64,000 bases of DNA from an uncultured Pseudomonadales bacterium (GTDB lineage Bacteria; Pseudomonadota; Gammaproteobacteria; Pseudomonadales; Azotimanducaceae), in contig OX638346.1 in NCBI GenBank assembly GCA_951813515.1, positions 4,209,617 to 4,273,616 on the forward strand. The letters run 5' to 3'. The notes beneath the pieces are model-generated. The model had not been told where the DNA came from and did not search any database. It saw nothing but the letters and a program-made list of their open reading frames with translations. Shown here one piece after another: positions 42,681 to 52,143 of the stretch. Made by a program: the position numbers and the translations under genes. Position 1 is the first letter of the stretch. Every line of letters begins with the position of its first letter.

Positions 42681-44352
42681 CCAGGTCGTCCATGACCAAC
42701 TGAAGGGTCTCCATACCCGAGTAGTCGTTCACGCCGAGGCGATAGAGAGCCCGGATGCGGTCGGCGCCGACGGGACCATGGTTGAACGCTATGGCATCCA
42801 CCACCGTGTCCCCATGTCGCAGTGTGAGTTTCAGGTGTCGCTGCCCCACCACACGCTCGGCGATGACTTCGAAATCGCCATGGAACATCGGTTCCTCGAA
42901 GCTCTGACCCCAGGGCCCGTGTCCTGCGATCAGGCGCGCGTTTTCCAGCACGACGTCCGAGGGTTCGAGTTCGCCGTCGGTCACGCGGATGCCAGCGAGA
43001 TCCCGCTCGCTGACACGCGCTTCGACGGCTTCGGAAAAAGCCTTCGTGAAGCGATCCAGTTGCGACCGCTTGATCGACAGGCCCGCAGCCATCGCGTGGC
43101 CTCCAAATTTCACCATGAGTCCAGGGAAACGCGCTGCGACATCATCGAGAGCGTCGCGTATGTGGAGCCCGGGAATGGAGCGGGCGGATCCCCTGAGTTC
43201 GCCCGGAGCGGCTTTGCCCGCGTCAGCGAAGGCGATGACGGGACGATGAAAGCGTTCACGAATACGCCCGGCGACGATACCGATGACTCCCTGGTGCCAC
43301 GAGGCATCGTAGAGACAGATCACGCTCCGATGCTCCATGTGGGATTCATCCACCAACAACGTCGCATCCATGGTCATGTCATGTTCGATGTCCCGGCGCT
43401 GCGTATTGAGCTGATCCAACTCCGTGGCAAGCCGTCGCGCCTCTACCGTCTCCGTGCTGAGCAGGCACCGAATACCCGCGGTCATGTCGGATAGCCGGCC
43501 CGCCGCGTTCAGTCTCGGGGCGATGGCGAAACCGAGATCCTGAGCGGACACTGTGTGCATGCTCCGACCCGCCACCTGGGCCAGGGCCCGGATTCCAGGA
43601 CGCGCTCCTCCGGCCCGCATGCGCCGCAGCCCCTGGTGCACCAGGATTCGGTTGTTCAGGTCCAGGGGCACGACATCGGCGACGGTGCCGAGAGCCACCA
43701 GATCAAGCCAATTCGAGAGCTTCGGGGAACTCAACCCTCGCCGCTTGAAGAACCCGTCCTCCACGAGGATCGCGCGCACCCGGCTCAACACGTAGTAAAT
43801 GACGCCGACACCAGCAAGCGCCTTGCTGGCGAATTCGCATCCCGACGCGTTCGGATTGACGAGGGCGCACGCCGGCGGCAACTCCTTGCCGGGCAGGTGA
43901 TGGTCCGTGACGACGACATCGACGCCGGATTCCTGCGCCAGCACCACGCCGGCCACACTCGACATGCCGTTGTCCACGGTGACGATCAAGGCCGGTTCAC
44001 GTTCCAGCGCAACGCGTACGATCTCCGGCGTCAGGCCGTATCCGAATGCAAACCGGTTCGGCACCAGGTATTCCACGCGGTCCGCGCCAAGGGCATTGAG
44101 CAGCGACACGGCAAGCGCCGTGCCGGTGGCACCATCCGCATCAAAGTCGCCAAGAACCAAGATGGCTTCACCGCCGTCCACCGCGCGAGCGATGCGTGCC
44201 GCTGCCGCATCTATGCCGGACAAACCGTCTGGCGGCAGCAAGCGCGACAATGAGAGGTCCATGTCTTCGATAGACGCGATACCTCGCCCGGCAAGCACCC
44301 GCGCGAAGAAACCGGGAAACTCTCGAAGAAGATCGGACGAAAGTTCCGGCAC
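42655..44352 (-). CDS. recJ: single-stranded-DNA-specific exonuclease RecJ
   Basis: A 5'-3' ssDNA exonuclease for recombination and mismatch repair. The 565-aa protein has the DHH motifs ILVLGDFDADGATGTA, LIVTVDNGMSS, VVVTDHHLPG, LVALGTVADVVPL and the DHHA1 domain with KFGGHAMAAGLS. Start GTG 44352 (VPELSSDLLREF) is preceded by GAGAGG; no ATG is available upstream before a stop. The last five codons (VSRHT, stop) lie in a REP-like repeat, so the native C-terminus may have been replaced. In many gammaproteobacteria prfB follows directly; here about 25 kb of mobile DNA intervenes. Confidence 0.95.
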   Translation of the reverse strand: MPELSSDLLREFPGFFARVLAGRGIASIEDMDLSLSRLLPPDGLSGIDAAAARIARAVDGGEAILVLGDFDADGATGTALAVSLLNALGADRVEYLVPNRFAFGYGLTPEIVRVALEREPALIVTVDNGMSSVAGVVLAQESGVDVVVTDHHLPGKELPPACALVNPNASGCEFASKALAGVGVIYYVLSRVRAILVEDGFFKRRGLSSPKLSNWLDLVALGTVADVVPLDLNNRILVHQGLRRMRAGGARPGIRALAQVAGRSMHTVSAQDLGFAIAPRLNAAGRLSDMTAGIRCLLSTETVEARRLATELDQLNTQRRDIEHDMTMDATLLVDESHMEHRSVICLYDASWHQGVIGIVAGRIRERFHRPVIAFADAGKAAPGELRGSARSIPGLHIRDALDDVAARFPGLMVKFGGHAMAAGLSIKRSQLDRFTKAFSEAVEARVSERDLAGIRVTDGELEPSDVVLENARLIAGHGPWGQSFEEPMFHGDFEVIAERVVGQRHLKLTLRHGDTVVDAIAFNHGPVGADRIRALYRLGVNDYSGMETLQLVMDDLEPVVSRHT

Positions 44353-44433
44353 CTCTCGGGATTCGATTTCGATCAGTTCGCTCCCGTCACGCCGTACCCA
44401 TCACGTTGGAGTCGCACGCGCCAACCCCGAGGA

Positions 44434-45729
44434 CTATTCGCCGTCCGAGTTCTCCAGGTTCGCTACGCGAATACGCCTGACCCTTCCCGTCACGCCCGCC
44501 AGTTTCTCGATGTCGGCCACAGCCCGTTCGGCATCGAGTTCGGCGACGACGTCGGTGAGGATGACGATCGGCACCCACTCCGACCCCCGCGCACCCCTTA
44601 CCGCCTCCGCGCGCTGAATGACGCCCTCGATCGATATGCCGTGCCGGCCCAAAGTCTGTGCGACATCCGCGAACACGCCCGGCTGGTCCTCGGCTGGCAC
44701 GTTGAGGTAGTGCGCACACGACACCTCGCCAATCGGCGAGGACTCCCAGTCACCTTCGATGGGAAATACCGCGCACGAGTCAGCGCCACCGCGCGCGAGT
44801 TCAACGAGGTCTGCGACGACCGCGGACGCCGTAGGCCCGGCACCCGCCCCCGGTCCGACGTACAGCGTAGAACCGACGGCGTCACCCCGCACCTGTACGG
44901 CATTCATGACACCGTCCACCTTGGCGATCAAGTCCGACTCCGGTGTCAGGCATGGATGCACCCGTGCCTCGACGCCCCTGGCGGTGCGCCTGGCTATCCC
45001 GAGCGGCTTGATCCGGTAGCCTAGTTCCCGCGCGTACCCCACATCCTCGGCGTCCACATCTGCTATCCCCTCGACATGGACGCTCGCGAAATCGAACGGC
45101 GTACCGAAAGCCAGGCCGGCCAGGATCGCGAGTTTGTGCGCGGCATCGATGCCCTCGACGTCAAACGTCGGGTCGGGTTCGGCGTAGCCGAGCCGTTGCG
45201 CCTCTCGAAGCGCGGTCGCGAAATCCTGCCCGCCCTCGGACATTGCCGTCAGTATGTAGTTCGACGTGCCATTGATGATCCCTGCCAGCCATTCGATTCG
45301 ATTGGCGGGGAGACCTCGCGTCAGCGCGTTGATGATGGGAATACCACCCGCAACCGCCGCTTCGATGCCAACGAAAATTCCGGCCCGGCGGGCATCGCGC
45401 ATGAGTTCGTTCCCATGCAACGCAATCAGGGCCTTGTTCGCCGTAACGACATGTTTGTTCGCCGCGATGGCTGCGGCAAAAAGCGTCTTCGCGTCCTCTT
45501 CGCCGCCAATGACCTCGACCACCACGTCAACGTCGTCCGCAGCGGTCAAGTCCGCCAGATCCGTGGAAAAAGCGGCGCCACCCAAATCGACTTCCGGACG
45601 GGGAGTGCGGCTCGCCACGCGGGTGAGTTGAAGCGTGCGTCCCGTCGCCGCCAGCGACGCCGATTCCCGTTGCAGCAGACCTACGACTCCCCGGCCCACC
45701 GTGCCGAGACCTGCCAGCCCTATTCTCAG
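44434..45729 (-). CDS. hom: homoserine dehydrogenase
   Basis: Reduces aspartate semialdehyde to homoserine for threonine and methionine. The NAD(P)-binding Rossmann motif GLAGLGTVGRGVVGLL opens the protein. The catalytic domain has AAVAGGIPIINALTRGLPAN, NGTSNYIL and GIDAAHKLAILAGLAFG, and the C-terminus has an ACT domain (AEDQPGVFADVAQTLGRHGI). There is no ATG, GTG or TTG before the Gly-rich motif; the first GTG (45699) would cut it. I therefore place the start at a CTG (45729, LRIGLAGLG). It lies just after dsbC. Confidence 0.9.
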   Translation of the reverse strand: MRIGLAGLGTVGRGVVGLLQRESASLAATGRTLQLTRVASRTPRPEVDLGGAAFSTDLADLTAADDVDVVVEVIGGEEDAKTLFAAAIAANKHVVTANKALIALHGNELMRDARRAGIFVGIEAAVAGGIPIINALTRGLPANRIEWLAGIINGTSNYILTAMSEGGQDFATALREAQRLGYAEPDPTFDVEGIDAAHKLAILAGLAFGTPFDFASVHVEGIADVDAEDVGYARELGYRIKPLGIARRTARGVEARVHPCLTPESDLIAKVDGVMNAVQVRGDAVGSTLYVGPGAGAGPTASAVVADLVELARGGADSCAVFPIEGDWESSPIGEVSCAHYLNVPAEDQPGVFADVAQTLGRHGISIEGVIQRAEAVRGARGSEWVPIVILTDVVAELDAERAVADIEKLAGVTGRVRRIRVANLENSDGE

Positions 45730-45743
45730 TGGCGTCTCAACGC

Positions 45744-46508
45744 TTATTGCACGCCCAACCCTTTTGCCATTTCAGCCGCCGGAACGTAGCCGCCGATCAC
45801 TTCGCCATCAGCCGTGATGATGGTCGGCGTGCCCTGGATGCCGATGATCTGGCCAATCTCATAGTGCTCCGCCACGGGGTTGTCGCAGCTTTTCGAGGGA
45901 ATGGTCCTGCCTTGCTTCAGCCGCGTCATGGCGTCGTTCCGATCATCCGCGCACCACGCGGACACCATCTTGTCGTAAGTTTCCGAGCCTATGCCCGCTC
46001 GGGGAAACGCGAGGTAGCGCACTTCGATGCCGTACGCATTGAGTTCGGGCACGTCCGCATGCAGCTTGCGGCAAAACCCGCAGTCGGTATCGGTAAACAC
46101 GTTGAGCACAGCCTTGGGTTCTCCCCCGGGCGGGAAGACGATCATCTGCTCCGTGGACAGATCTGCCAGCAGAGCGAGACTCGCAGCCGCCCTGCGGGCT
46201 TCCGACGTGTCAACCGGCCCGTCGTCGGTCAGTTCGTAAAGAACCCCGGCAATCGCATAGGAGCCGTCCTCCGTCACATATAGCGTAACGCCGTTCTGGA
46301 TTTCAACCGCGCGCAACCCGGGAATGGGGGACGATTCGATCGCGGCAATATCGATATCCGGCAGCCGACGCTGCAGCACGTCGGCGAAGTCCGCATCACC
46401 CGCCGGACTTGCTCCCGCCACCGCTTCGTCTTCTGCGTTATCCGCACCGCCAGCCGCCGCGATCGTTGCGAGGGCTGCCCACGCCGCCAGATTTTGAATC
46501 TTGCCCAT
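45744..46508 (-). CDS. dsbC: thiol:disulfide interchange protein DsbC
   Basis: A periplasmic disulfide isomerase. The 254-aa protein has an N-terminal hydrophobic export signal (LAAWAALATIAAAGGADNA), a dimerisation domain (LPDIDIAAIESSPIPGLRAV; ITAPE-like GVTLYVTEDGSYAIAG) and a thioredoxin fold with the CGFC active site (VFTDTDCGFCRKLH). A cis-Pro loop (IQGTPTIITADG) follows. It is placed between xerD and recJ as in E. coli, with hom inserted. Confidence 0.93.
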   Translation of the reverse strand: MGKIQNLAAWAALATIAAAGGADNAEDEAVAGASPAGDADFADVLQRRLPDIDIAAIESSPIPGLRAVEIQNGVTLYVTEDGSYAIAGVLYELTDDGPVDTSEARRAAASLALLADLSTEQMIVFPPGGEPKAVLNVFTDTDCGFCRKLHADVPELNAYGIEVRYLAFPRAGIGSETYDKMVSAWCADDRNDAMTRLKQGRTIPSKSCDNPVAEHYEIGQIIGIQGTPTIITADGEVIGGYVPAAEMAKGLGVQ

Positions 46509-46566
46509 CCGCTCTACTGCTACCGGAACCTGACGTTTAGAGTGCGACCGTGGCCAATCGTGCGAT

Positions 46567-47526
46567 TCATCCTCGCGGATGATGCGTCGAGTGTAACCGC
46601 TTCAGACGATCCCGCGCGACATGGGTGTAGATCTGGGTCGTTGACAGGTCCGAATGACCGAGCATCATCTGCACCGACCGCAGGTCGGCGCCATGGTTGA
46701 TGAGGTGCGTCGCGAACGCGTGCCGTAGGGTATGCGGCGAAATGTCGCGCACGATCCCCGCACGTAGCGCGTAGCGCTTGATCGCGTGCCAGAATGTCTG
46801 CCGCGTCATGGCGTTTCCACGCCTGCTCGGAAACATCGCATCGCTCGGTTTGCCGCGCAAAAGCCCGGGTCTCGCTTCCGCCAGGTAGCGCGTCAGCCAG
46901 TGCAGCGCAACCTCTCCCACGGGGGTGAGCCGCTCCCGGCCACCCTTGCCGACGACGCGCACAACTCCCTGGCGCATGTTGAGGGACGAGACGTCGAGCC
47001 CGACGAGTTCGGAGACGCGCAACCCGGTGGCATACAGCAGTTCCAGCATCGCGCGATCCCGGAACTCCGTGGGACAGCCGAGGGGATCGTCCGATTCGGG
47101 CGCGGCCAACAGCGCCTCCACTTCGTCCTCGGATATCGACTTGGGCAACGGCCTGCCGAGCAACGGTTGCGCGACATCAAGCGTAGGATCACATTCAAGG
47201 CGGCCCGCATCGACCGCGTCACGATAGTAGCCGCGAAGACAGGACAAAAGCCTGGCGGTGGAGCGGGCAGAAAGGCCTCCGCCGTGCCGGGCGGCCAGGT
47301 ATTGCTCGATGTCGTAGTCCCGCGCCTGAACCAGGTCACGACCTGCCTCGACCGCGAGCCAGGTGCCGAACGCGTTCAGGTCGCGGCGATAAGCCGCCAG
47401 GGTATTGGCGCTCAAGCCGCGCCGAAGCCAGACCCGATCAATATAGGCGTCGATGTCACGTGCGAGCGGCGAGTTCTTTCCCGGTTTTCCCGGCGCCGCA
47501 TCGCTTGCCGATACGTCAGCCTGCAT
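46567..47526 (-). CDS. xerD: site-specific tyrosine recombinase XerD
   Basis: Resolves chromosome dimers at dif with XerC. The 319-aa protein has the core-binding domain (IDAYIDRVWLRRGLSANTLA), YATGLRVSELVGLDVSSLN (Arg I), SPHTLRHAFATHLINHGADL (His-x-x-Arg) and MLGHSDLSTTQIYTHVARDR (His and Tyr). ATG 47526 gives the family length; the frame is open to a TTG at 47574. It is a housekeeping gene, distinct from the island recombinases. Confidence 0.94.
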   Translation of the reverse strand: MQADVSASDAAPGKPGKNSPLARDIDAYIDRVWLRRGLSANTLAAYRRDLNAFGTWLAVEAGRDLVQARDYDIEQYLAARHGGGLSARSTARLLSCLRGYYRDAVDAGRLECDPTLDVAQPLLGRPLPKSISEDEVEALLAAPESDDPLGCPTEFRDRAMLELLYATGLRVSELVGLDVSSLNMRQGVVRVVGKGGRERLTPVGEVALHWLTRYLAEARPGLLRGKPSDAMFPSRRGNAMTRQTFWHAIKRYALRAGIVRDISPHTLRHAFATHLINHGADLRSVQMMLGHSDLSTTQIYTHVARDRLKRLHSTHHPRG

Positions 47527-47631
47527 GACCGTCCATGGGTCGTTGCGCCGGGACGTGCCTGGGGACTCCTTCAAGAGCGAGCTGACGCAGGCGCACCGTG
47601 CGGGGCACAGCGGCGTTATCGGTCAGAGCGG

Positions 47632-47982
47632 TCAGACTTTTTCCTTGATCCGCGCCGCACGACCGGACAGTTTGCGCAGGTAATAGAGTTTCGCCTGGCG
47701 CACATCGCCGCGGCGCGTGACGTCGATGCTGGCGATGATCGGGCTGTGCGTCTGAAATGATCGCTCGACGCCAACCCCATGCGAGACCTTGCGCACGGTG
47801 AAGGAGGAATTGAGACCCCGGTTGCGCTTGCCGATGACCACGCCCTCGAATACCTGCAGCCGTTCGCGCGCACCCTCGCGCACGCGCACCCGCACGGCGA
47901 CCGTGTCTCCCGGCCGAAACTCGGGCAGATCGTCTCTGAGCTGCGAGTTCTCGAATTCTTCGATGACCTTGTTTCGCCGCAT
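47632..47982 (-). CDS. rplS: 50S ribosomal protein L19
   Basis: 116 aa, contacts the 30S interface. Family blocks: LRDDLPEFRPGDTVAVRVRV, QVFEGVVIGKRNRGLNSSFT, VRKVSHGVGVERSFQTHSPI and AKLYYLRKLSGRAARIKEKV. ATG 47982 follows a GGAG site. It is the last gene of the rpsP-rimM-trmD-rplS operon. Confidence 0.98.
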   Translation of the reverse strand: MRRNKVIEEFENSQLRDDLPEFRPGDTVAVRVRVREGARERLQVFEGVVIGKRNRGLNSSFTVRKVSHGVGVERSFQTHSPIIASIDVTRRGDVRQAKLYYLRKLSGRAARIKEKV

Positions 47983-47987
47983 GGAAC

Positions 47988-48728
47988 CTACTCCGCCGCT
48001 TGCAACAGATGTTGTCTCAACAAATCCCGATCTTCGGCAGAGAGCACCCGGTTCACCAACAGGTCCGGGCGACGCCGCCAGGTCCGAGCCAATGCCTGTC
48101 CTCGACGCCACCGCGCGATCGCGGCGTGATCGCCGCTCAGCAGTACCGAAGGGACCTCCGCGCCACGATACTCGGGGGGGCGCGAATAGTGGGGATAGTC
48201 TAACAGGTTGTCGGCAAAGGACTCGCACTCTGTCGACGCCGGGTTGCCAAGCGTCCCGGGCAGGAGGCGCGCGACCGCGTCCAGAACGACCATGACCGCG
48301 AGTTCGCCCCCGGTCAACACGAAATCGCCCAGGGAGAGTTCCATGTCGACCTCGCGTTCGACGAAACGCTCGTCCACGCCTTCGTATCGACCGGCCACGA
48401 ACAGCAGGTTGTCCAGACCCGCGAGTTCGGCCGCTGCAGCCTGATCAAACCGTCGGCCCTGCGGGGACATGTAGACCGTCGTCACGGGGCCGGGTGCCGA
48501 CTTCCGGGCCTCCCGTACCGCATCGGTGAGCGCCGGCGCCGTCATCACCATGCCGGGACCACCGCCATAGGAATGGTCGTCCACCGAACGTCGGCGATCC
48601 GCGGCGAAATCCCGGGGATTGATCACCCGCAGCGACATGTTGCCGCCGGCTATGGCCCGAGCGACCACTCCATCGCCGGTCAAGGCATGGAACATTTCCG
48701 GAAATATGCTGACGACGGCAGTCCACAT
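47988..48728 (-). CDS. trmD: tRNA (guanine-N1)-methyltransferase TrmD
   Basis: Methylates G37 to prevent frameshifting. The 246-aa SPOUT enzyme has the family start VVSIFPEMFHALTGDGVVAR, the stretch DDHSYGGGPGMVMTA and the trefoil-knot SAM site LSLGDFVLTGGELAVMVVLD. It ends 5 bp before rplS. Confidence 0.98.
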   Translation of the reverse strand: MWTAVVSIFPEMFHALTGDGVVARAIAGGNMSLRVINPRDFAADRRRSVDDHSYGGGPGMVMTAPALTDAVREARKSAPGPVTTVYMSPQGRRFDQAAAAELAGLDNLLFVAGRYEGVDERFVEREVDMELSLGDFVLTGGELAVMVVLDAVARLLPGTLGNPASTECESFADNLLDYPHYSRPPEYRGAEVPSVLLSGDHAAIARWRRGQALARTWRRRPDLLVNRVLSAEDRDLLRQHLLQAAE

Positions 48729-48734
48729 GGCGGA

Positions 48735-49271
48735 TTAAACCGGCTCTTCCCAGTCGACGACGATCACCGATCCGCCCAGGTCGACATCCTTGACCACCGA
48801 TTCGATAAAAGGGATCAGTCTCTCTCTCTCGCCGTCGCTGACGACCAGCGCGTCGTTGGCGCCCGTGGCCATGAGGTTATCCACCCGCCCAAGTCGGTCG
48901 CCGTCAACCGCAACCACGTCAAGTCCGATCAGATCGCGCCAGTAGTATTCGTCGGTTTCCGGTTCCGGCAAGGCGGTCTCGGGCACGCCGATAAGAACGC
49001 CGCGCAGACCCGCCGCCGCATCCCGATCGGCAACCCCGTCGACCCGGCAAAGAAAGCCATTGTCACGTCTTCGCGCCCCCTCCGGACACGCCGCCACCTC
49101 GCCCCACGCGCCGTCGCGAAGAAAGCTCCACGGAACATAGCGCAACAGGTTCTCTGCGGGATGGGTGAACGAGACGACGCGCAGCAGGCCACCGGTGCCG
49201 TGGGGACCAACCACCTTTCCGACCACGACCATGTCGTCGTCACGCAATGGATCCGTCGCGAGGTTCGACAT
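48735..49271 (-). CDS. rimM: 16S rRNA processing protein RimM
   Basis: A 30S assembly factor binding S19. The 178-aa product has the N-terminal RimM domain (VVVGKVVGPHGTGGLLRVVS) and the PRC-barrel domain (EYYWRDLIGLDVVAVDGDRL; DALVVSDGERERLIPFI). It lies in the S16 operon, 6 bp before trmD. Confidence 0.95.
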   Translation of the reverse strand: MSNLATDPLRDDDMVVVGKVVGPHGTGGLLRVVSFTHPAENLLRYVPWSFLRDGAWGEVAACPEGARRRDNGFLCRVDGVADRDAAAGLRGVLIGVPETALPEPETDEYYWRDLIGLDVVAVDGDRLGRVDNLMATGANDALVVSDGERERLIPFIESVVKDVDLGGSVIVVDWEEPV

Positions 49272-49299
49272 TGTGCGGCGGCCTCCCGCAAGGGAAGCA

Positions 49300-49560
49300 C
49301 TAGTTCGACACTGCTCCTTCGCGGCGCGCCGTGCCGATGAGTTGGCTCGCGCGTTCGGAAGGCTGGGCCCCTACCGACAACCAGTAGTCGATACGGTTCA
49401 GATCGACCTGCAACCGCTGCTCATCGCCTTTCGCCAGCGGATTGAAAAAACCCACCCGCTCAATGAAACGACCATCGCGCTTCGCCGACTTGTCCGCCAC
49501 GGTCAGGTGGTAGAAGGGTCTTTTCTTCGCGCCGTGTCTTGCCAGTCGAATCGTGACCAT
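49300..49560 (-). CDS. rpsP: 30S ribosomal protein S16
   Basis: 86 aa, starting MVTIRLARHGAKKRPFYHLT and containing GRFIERVGFFNPLAKGDEQR and RIDYWLSVGAQPSE. ATG 49560 follows GGGAG at 8 nt; the frame is open upstream but the family starts here. It is the first gene of the operon, downstream of ffh after a 179-bp gap that may hold its own promoter. Confidence 0.98.
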   Translation of the reverse strand: MVTIRLARHGAKKRPFYHLTVADKSAKRDGRFIERVGFFNPLAKGDEQRLQVDLNRIDYWLSVGAQPSERASQLIGTARREGAVSN

Positions 49561-49739
49561 TCGGATCGGCTCCCTGTGAAAGGCGCGCATATTACCGCAA
49601 GCAGCCAACCTTGGCACGATGCGGCAGCGGGTGGATTCGCTCTGGACGTTTGTCCGGCGAATCCTTAACGCCGCCTAACGCAAGACACGAGTGCCGCAGA
49701 TCCGCCCCGCAATGTCCGTGGACGACCGCAGACCCGGCA

Positions 49740-51116
49740 TCAGCGCCTGAAACGGGGCCGTTGCGCCACCTGGCCCTGTGCCTGAAGTCTGCGCATCATC
49801 TTGTCCATTCCCCCCCGTCGGCTGGCCTTGCGCATGACCTTCTGCATCTGCCGGTGCTGCTTGAGGAGTCGATTGACGTCCTGTATCCGGGTACCGCTTC
49901 CGGCGGATATGCGCCGCTTGCGGGACCCGTCGATGGTGTCTGGGAAGCGCCGTTCACGAGGTGTCATGGAGTTGATCACCGCTTCCATGCGACGCAGGTC
50001 GCCGTCGTCCACCCCCGCCTGGGGCAACTGGTTCGCGCCCGGAAGCCGGTCGAGCATGCCGCCGACTCCTCCCATTCGCGCCATCTGCTGCAGTTGGTCG
50101 CGAAAGTCCTCGAGATCGAATCGGCGACCCCTGGCAACTTTCCTCGCCAGGCGCTCGGCCTTCTGCTTGTCGACCTTTCGCTCTGCCTCTTCGATCAGGC
50201 TGAGCACATCGCCCATTCCCAGTATGCGCGATGCGATCCGGTCGGGATGAAACGGCTCCAATCCGTCCGTCCGCTCGCCGACCCCGATGAACTTTATCGG
50301 CTTGCCGGTAATGGCGCGCACGGATAGCGCCGCGCCGCCCCGGGCGTCGCCATCCGCCTTGGCCAGGACCACCCCCGTAAGTGGAAGCGCCTCGTTGAAC
50401 GCCCTCGCCGCCCGCGCGGCATCCTGTCCAGTCATCGCGTCGACGACGAACAACGTCTCTACCGGCTGTAGCGCCCGATGCAACCCCGCGATCTCGGCCA
50501 TCATCTCTTCGTCGATCGCAAGGCGGCCCGCCGTATCGACGATCAGCACATCGTCGAACCGGGTCTTCGCATCGGCCAGCGCTGCATCGGCGATGTCGAG
50601 CGGCTTTTGTCCGACGGCACTCGGAATGAACCGCGCGTGGACTTCCTGGCCAAGCGTTCGCAGTTGCTCGATGGCGGCAGGCCGATAGACATCCGCGCTT
50701 ACCAGGGCGACCTTTTTTTTCTTGCGTTCGATCAGCAAGCGCGCGAGCTTGGCCGCAGTCGTGGTCTTGCCCGCACCCTGCAGGCCAGCCATGAGGATGA
50801 CGGCCGGCGGGGACGCGGCGAGATTCAACGCGTCATTGCGTTCGCCCATCAGCGTCACGAGTTCCTCTTGAACCACCTTGACGAAGGACTCGCCGGGGTT
50901 GAGCCCCACCGCTATGGATTGACCGATGGCCTTGCGCCGCACCTCTTCGGTGAAAGACCTGACGACTTCGAGCGCCACGTCCGCGTCGAGCAGTGCCAGG
51001 CGCACCTCGCGCAACGTCGCCTGGATGTTCTCTTCCGAGAGATGCGCCCTTCCCGCCATGCCGCGCATGGCGGTCGTCAAGCGCTGGCTCAAGCTGTCGA
51101 ACACTGGCGTCTCCAT
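49740..51116 (-). CDS. ffh: signal recognition particle protein Ffh
   Basis: The SRP54 homologue that targets membrane proteins co-translationally. The 458-aa protein has an N domain, a G domain with GLQGAGKTTTAAKLARLL (P-loop), VDTAGRLAIDEEMM and LAKADGDARGGAALS, and a Met-rich M domain (MGGVGGMLDRLPGANQ; MTPRERRFPDTIDGSRKRRI) ending in a basic tail. It is divergent from ypjD, as in many gammaproteobacteria. Confidence 0.98.
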   Translation of the reverse strand: METPVFDSLSQRLTTAMRGMAGRAHLSEENIQATLREVRLALLDADVALEVVRSFTEEVRRKAIGQSIAVGLNPGESFVKVVQEELVTLMGERNDALNLAASPPAVILMAGLQGAGKTTTAAKLARLLIERKKKKVALVSADVYRPAAIEQLRTLGQEVHARFIPSAVGQKPLDIADAALADAKTRFDDVLIVDTAGRLAIDEEMMAEIAGLHRALQPVETLFVVDAMTGQDAARAARAFNEALPLTGVVLAKADGDARGGAALSVRAITGKPIKFIGVGERTDGLEPFHPDRIASRILGMGDVLSLIEEAERKVDKQKAERLARKVARGRRFDLEDFRDQLQQMARMGGVGGMLDRLPGANQLPQAGVDDGDLRRMEAVINSMTPRERRFPDTIDGSRKRRISAGSGTRIQDVNRLLKQHRQMQKVMRKASRRGGMDKMMRRLQAQGQVAQRPRFRR

Positions 51117-51137
51117 GCCCCGGACCGGAAGCGGAAA

Positions 51138-51143
51138 ATTATA
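51138..51143 (-). promoter_or_regulatory. -10 element of the ffh promoter
   Basis: A perfect TATAAT on the minus strand, 22 bp upstream of the ffh ATG. No good -35 is seen at 17-bp spacing. Confidence 0.5.
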
Positions 51144-51285
51144 GTCCGTTGCAGGTCATCCGTGATGGGTGGACATCGAGCGCACAGTGGTAACGCGCAT
51201 GCTGGCGCAAGGCGCTGGCAATGTGCCAAACTCCAGCCATCATGCTCTCGCAATCGCGGGTGGCGGCGCATCCGCCAAGCGGCCG

Positions 51286-52095
51286 ATGAATCCCGTCTAT
51301 CCCGGAATTTTCGCCATACTGCTCTACGCCGCCGGATGCTTCGCGCAGTTCCGCGCGCTCTCCGCGCGCGACCCCGAACCATCGAAGGGCCTGCAGGGGC
51401 TTTGCGTGCTCGCGGTCACGATGCACGGGCTGTGCGTCGCGTTGGTCTTCTACGCGAAGACCGGCATAGACCTGTCGTTGTTCACGATCGCCTCGCTCAT
51501 CGCGTTCGCCGCGACGGTGACGATACTTGCCGCCTCCCTCGCTCAGCCCCAGGGCAGGTTGCAGAACCTCTACCTGTTCGTCTTTCCGCTCTCGATCATC
51601 GCCGTCGCCGGATCCCTGGCGTTCGGCGGAACAAAGGTGCGCCAGATCCTGGAAGGCGGATTGCTGGCGCACCTGCTGGTTTCCATCTTCGCCTACACGC
51701 TGCTGACGGTTGCCGCGTTCCAGGCGATCCTTCTATGGGTGCAGGAACGCCACATCCGCCACAAGGAGCCGATCGGCGTGATTCGCATCCTGCCCTCACT
51801 CGAAGCGCTGGAAGTCGCCCTGTTTCAGCTCCTGTGGGCCGGCTTCGCGCTGCTTACTGTTTCCATCGCGATCGGCTTCGTGTTCCTGGACAACGTGCTC
51901 GCGCGAGACGTGATCTCCCATACGGTTCTCGCGACCGTATCGTGGTTCATCTACGTGGGTCTGCTGTTAGGCCACCGGGTCCTCGGCTGGCGCGGCAAGA
52001 TGGCCGCGCGATGGACGCTCTGTGCGTTCGCCTTGCTGGTGATCGGGTACTTCGGCAGCCGGTTCATACTGGAGTTCGTGCTGGGCGCCGGCTGA
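51286..52095 (+). CDS. ypjD: cytochrome c assembly (CcsA/YpjD-like) membrane protein
   Basis: 269 aa with about eight hydrophobic segments, starting MNPVYPGIFAILLYAAGCFA and ending ALLVIGYFGSRFILEFVLGA. It carries the CcsA/HemX pattern (LLAHLLVSIFAYTLLTVAAF; conserved His in HTVLATVSWFIYVGLLLGHR). E. coli YpjD/CorE is next to ffh in the same orientation, which supports the name. The exact function is uncertain (inner-membrane, possibly heme- or ion-related). ATG 51286 was chosen because the preceding residues are not hydrophobic. Confidence 0.8.
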   Translation: MNPVYPGIFAILLYAAGCFAQFRALSARDPEPSKGLQGLCVLAVTMHGLCVALVFYAKTGIDLSLFTIASLIAFAATVTILAASLAQPQGRLQNLYLFVFPLSIIAVAGSLAFGGTKVRQILEGGLLAHLLVSIFAYTLLTVAAFQAILLWVQERHIRHKEPIGVIRILPSLEALEVALFQLLWAGFALLTVSIAIGFVFLDNVLARDVISHTVLATVSWFIYVGLLLGHRVLGWRGKMAARWTLCAFALLVIGYFGSRFILEFVLGAG

Positions 52096-52143
52096 CGGAA
52101 ACACCGACGGGCGCAATGCTCCTCGCCGTTTTGCTGCTGATAG

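Noticed and set aside
44434..45699. Homoserine dehydrogenase starting at GTG 45699
   Set aside because: This start would remove the first glycines of the NAD(P)-binding motif.
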